Translations under genes and position numbers: made by a program
The notes under the pieces: model-generated
Database searches by the model: none
What the model was told of the DNA's origin: nothing
What the model saw: only the letters and a program-made list of their open reading frames with translations
Shown here: positions 6,928 to 7,035 of the stretch, one piece after another
How positions within the stretch are numbered: the first letter of the stretch is position 1
Layout: every line of letters begins with the position of its first letter
Assembly (NCBI GenBank): GCA_030156305.1
Contig: JASGMZ010000159.1
Span: 1-7,035 of the forward strand
Direction of reading: 5' to 3'
DNA: 7,035 bases
DNA from: Bacteroidales bacterium
GTDB taxonomy: Bacteria > Bacteroidota > Bacteroidia > Bacteroidales > UBA12077

Positions 6928-6944
6928 TCAAAGTTTATTTTTTT
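6916..6944 (+). terminator. Rho-independent terminator overlapping the aroE stop codon
   Basis: ATAAACTTT (6916-6924) and AAAGTTTAT (6930-6938) form a perfect 9-bp stem around the 5-base loop TAATC, and the 3' arm runs into T6938-T6944. The left arm is the last three sense codons of aroE (Ile-Asn-Phe), and the TAA stop lies in the loop. The stem is AT-rich with one G-C pair, but its perfection, tight loop and T-run make a terminator the best reading. Confidence 0.7.
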
Positions 6945-7035
6945 ATATAATCTAAAAAATTGCTATGTAACACATTTTTTTATGACATTATTCATGTGAT
7001 TTTTACGGTTAAAAAAACAATTTTGTGTAACTTTA
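6945..7035. other. Noncoding right edge, possible promoter region of a gene outside the window
   Basis: No convincing coding frame is seen. The hexamer TGTAAC occurs twice, at 6966-6971 and 7026-7031, exactly 60 bases apart. The window ends on TAACTTTA (7028-7035), one base off the TAnnTTTG -7 element of Bacteroidota housekeeping promoters. Given the AT-richness, either match may be chance. Confidence 0.2.

Noticed and set aside
6701..6931. A 76-residue minus-strand frame over the end of aroE.
   Set aside because: It covers conserved AroE motifs (NTTPVGM, YDLIYNP, GLEML), so the + strand is the coding one.

Overview
The window is strongly AT-rich. It carries five intact protein genes, all on the + strand, separated by short intergenic gaps. 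It reads as a chromosomal segment of a Bacteroidota bacterium, most likely Bacteroidales-like. The basis is an outer-membrane beta-barrel protein with the 'VVYLKNG' N-terminal module common in that phylum, a lipoprotein glycoside-hydrolase-like protein, starts without clear Shine-Dalgarno sequences, and the order TPR protein / DUF368 protein / shikimate dehydrogenase, which I recall from Bacteroidota genomes. I see no tRNA, rRNA, CRISPR array, insertion sequence or phage gene.

Layout: 1-166 is a noncoding leader with no clear signal. 167-967 encodes a secreted protein with a small beta-rich module followed by an outer-membrane beta-barrel. 1103-3637 encodes a large lipoprotein with a jelly-roll carbohydrate-binding-like domain, a GH20/GH84-type N-terminal domain and a divergent GH84-like barrel that lacks the family's Asp-Asp catalytic pair. 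3712-5142 encodes a cytoplasmic protein made almost entirely of about twelve TPR units. A terminator-like hairpin at 5175-5220 lies just ahead of 5232-6167, which encodes a DUF368 (PopT-type) membrane protein, the family that returns undecaprenyl phosphate across the inner membrane. Four bases later, 6172-6927 encodes shikimate dehydrogenase (AroE). Its stop codon lies in the loop of a hairpin that looks like the end of the transcription unit. 6945-7035 is noncoding and may hold the promoter of a gene beyond the window.

Together, the first two genes are cell-envelope proteins (outer-membrane barrel; lipoprotein glycan-binding or glycan-cleaving). The popT-aroE pair is a tight two-gene unit joining lipid-carrier recycling to aromatic amino-acid synthesis, with the TPR gene upstream as a likely functional or historical neighbour. 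Nothing here amounts to a clear new defence or mobile system. The best candidate for new biology is the GH84-like lipoprotein, which keeps the family architecture but has changed several active-site positions and could be a new specificity or a glycan-binding pseudoenzyme.
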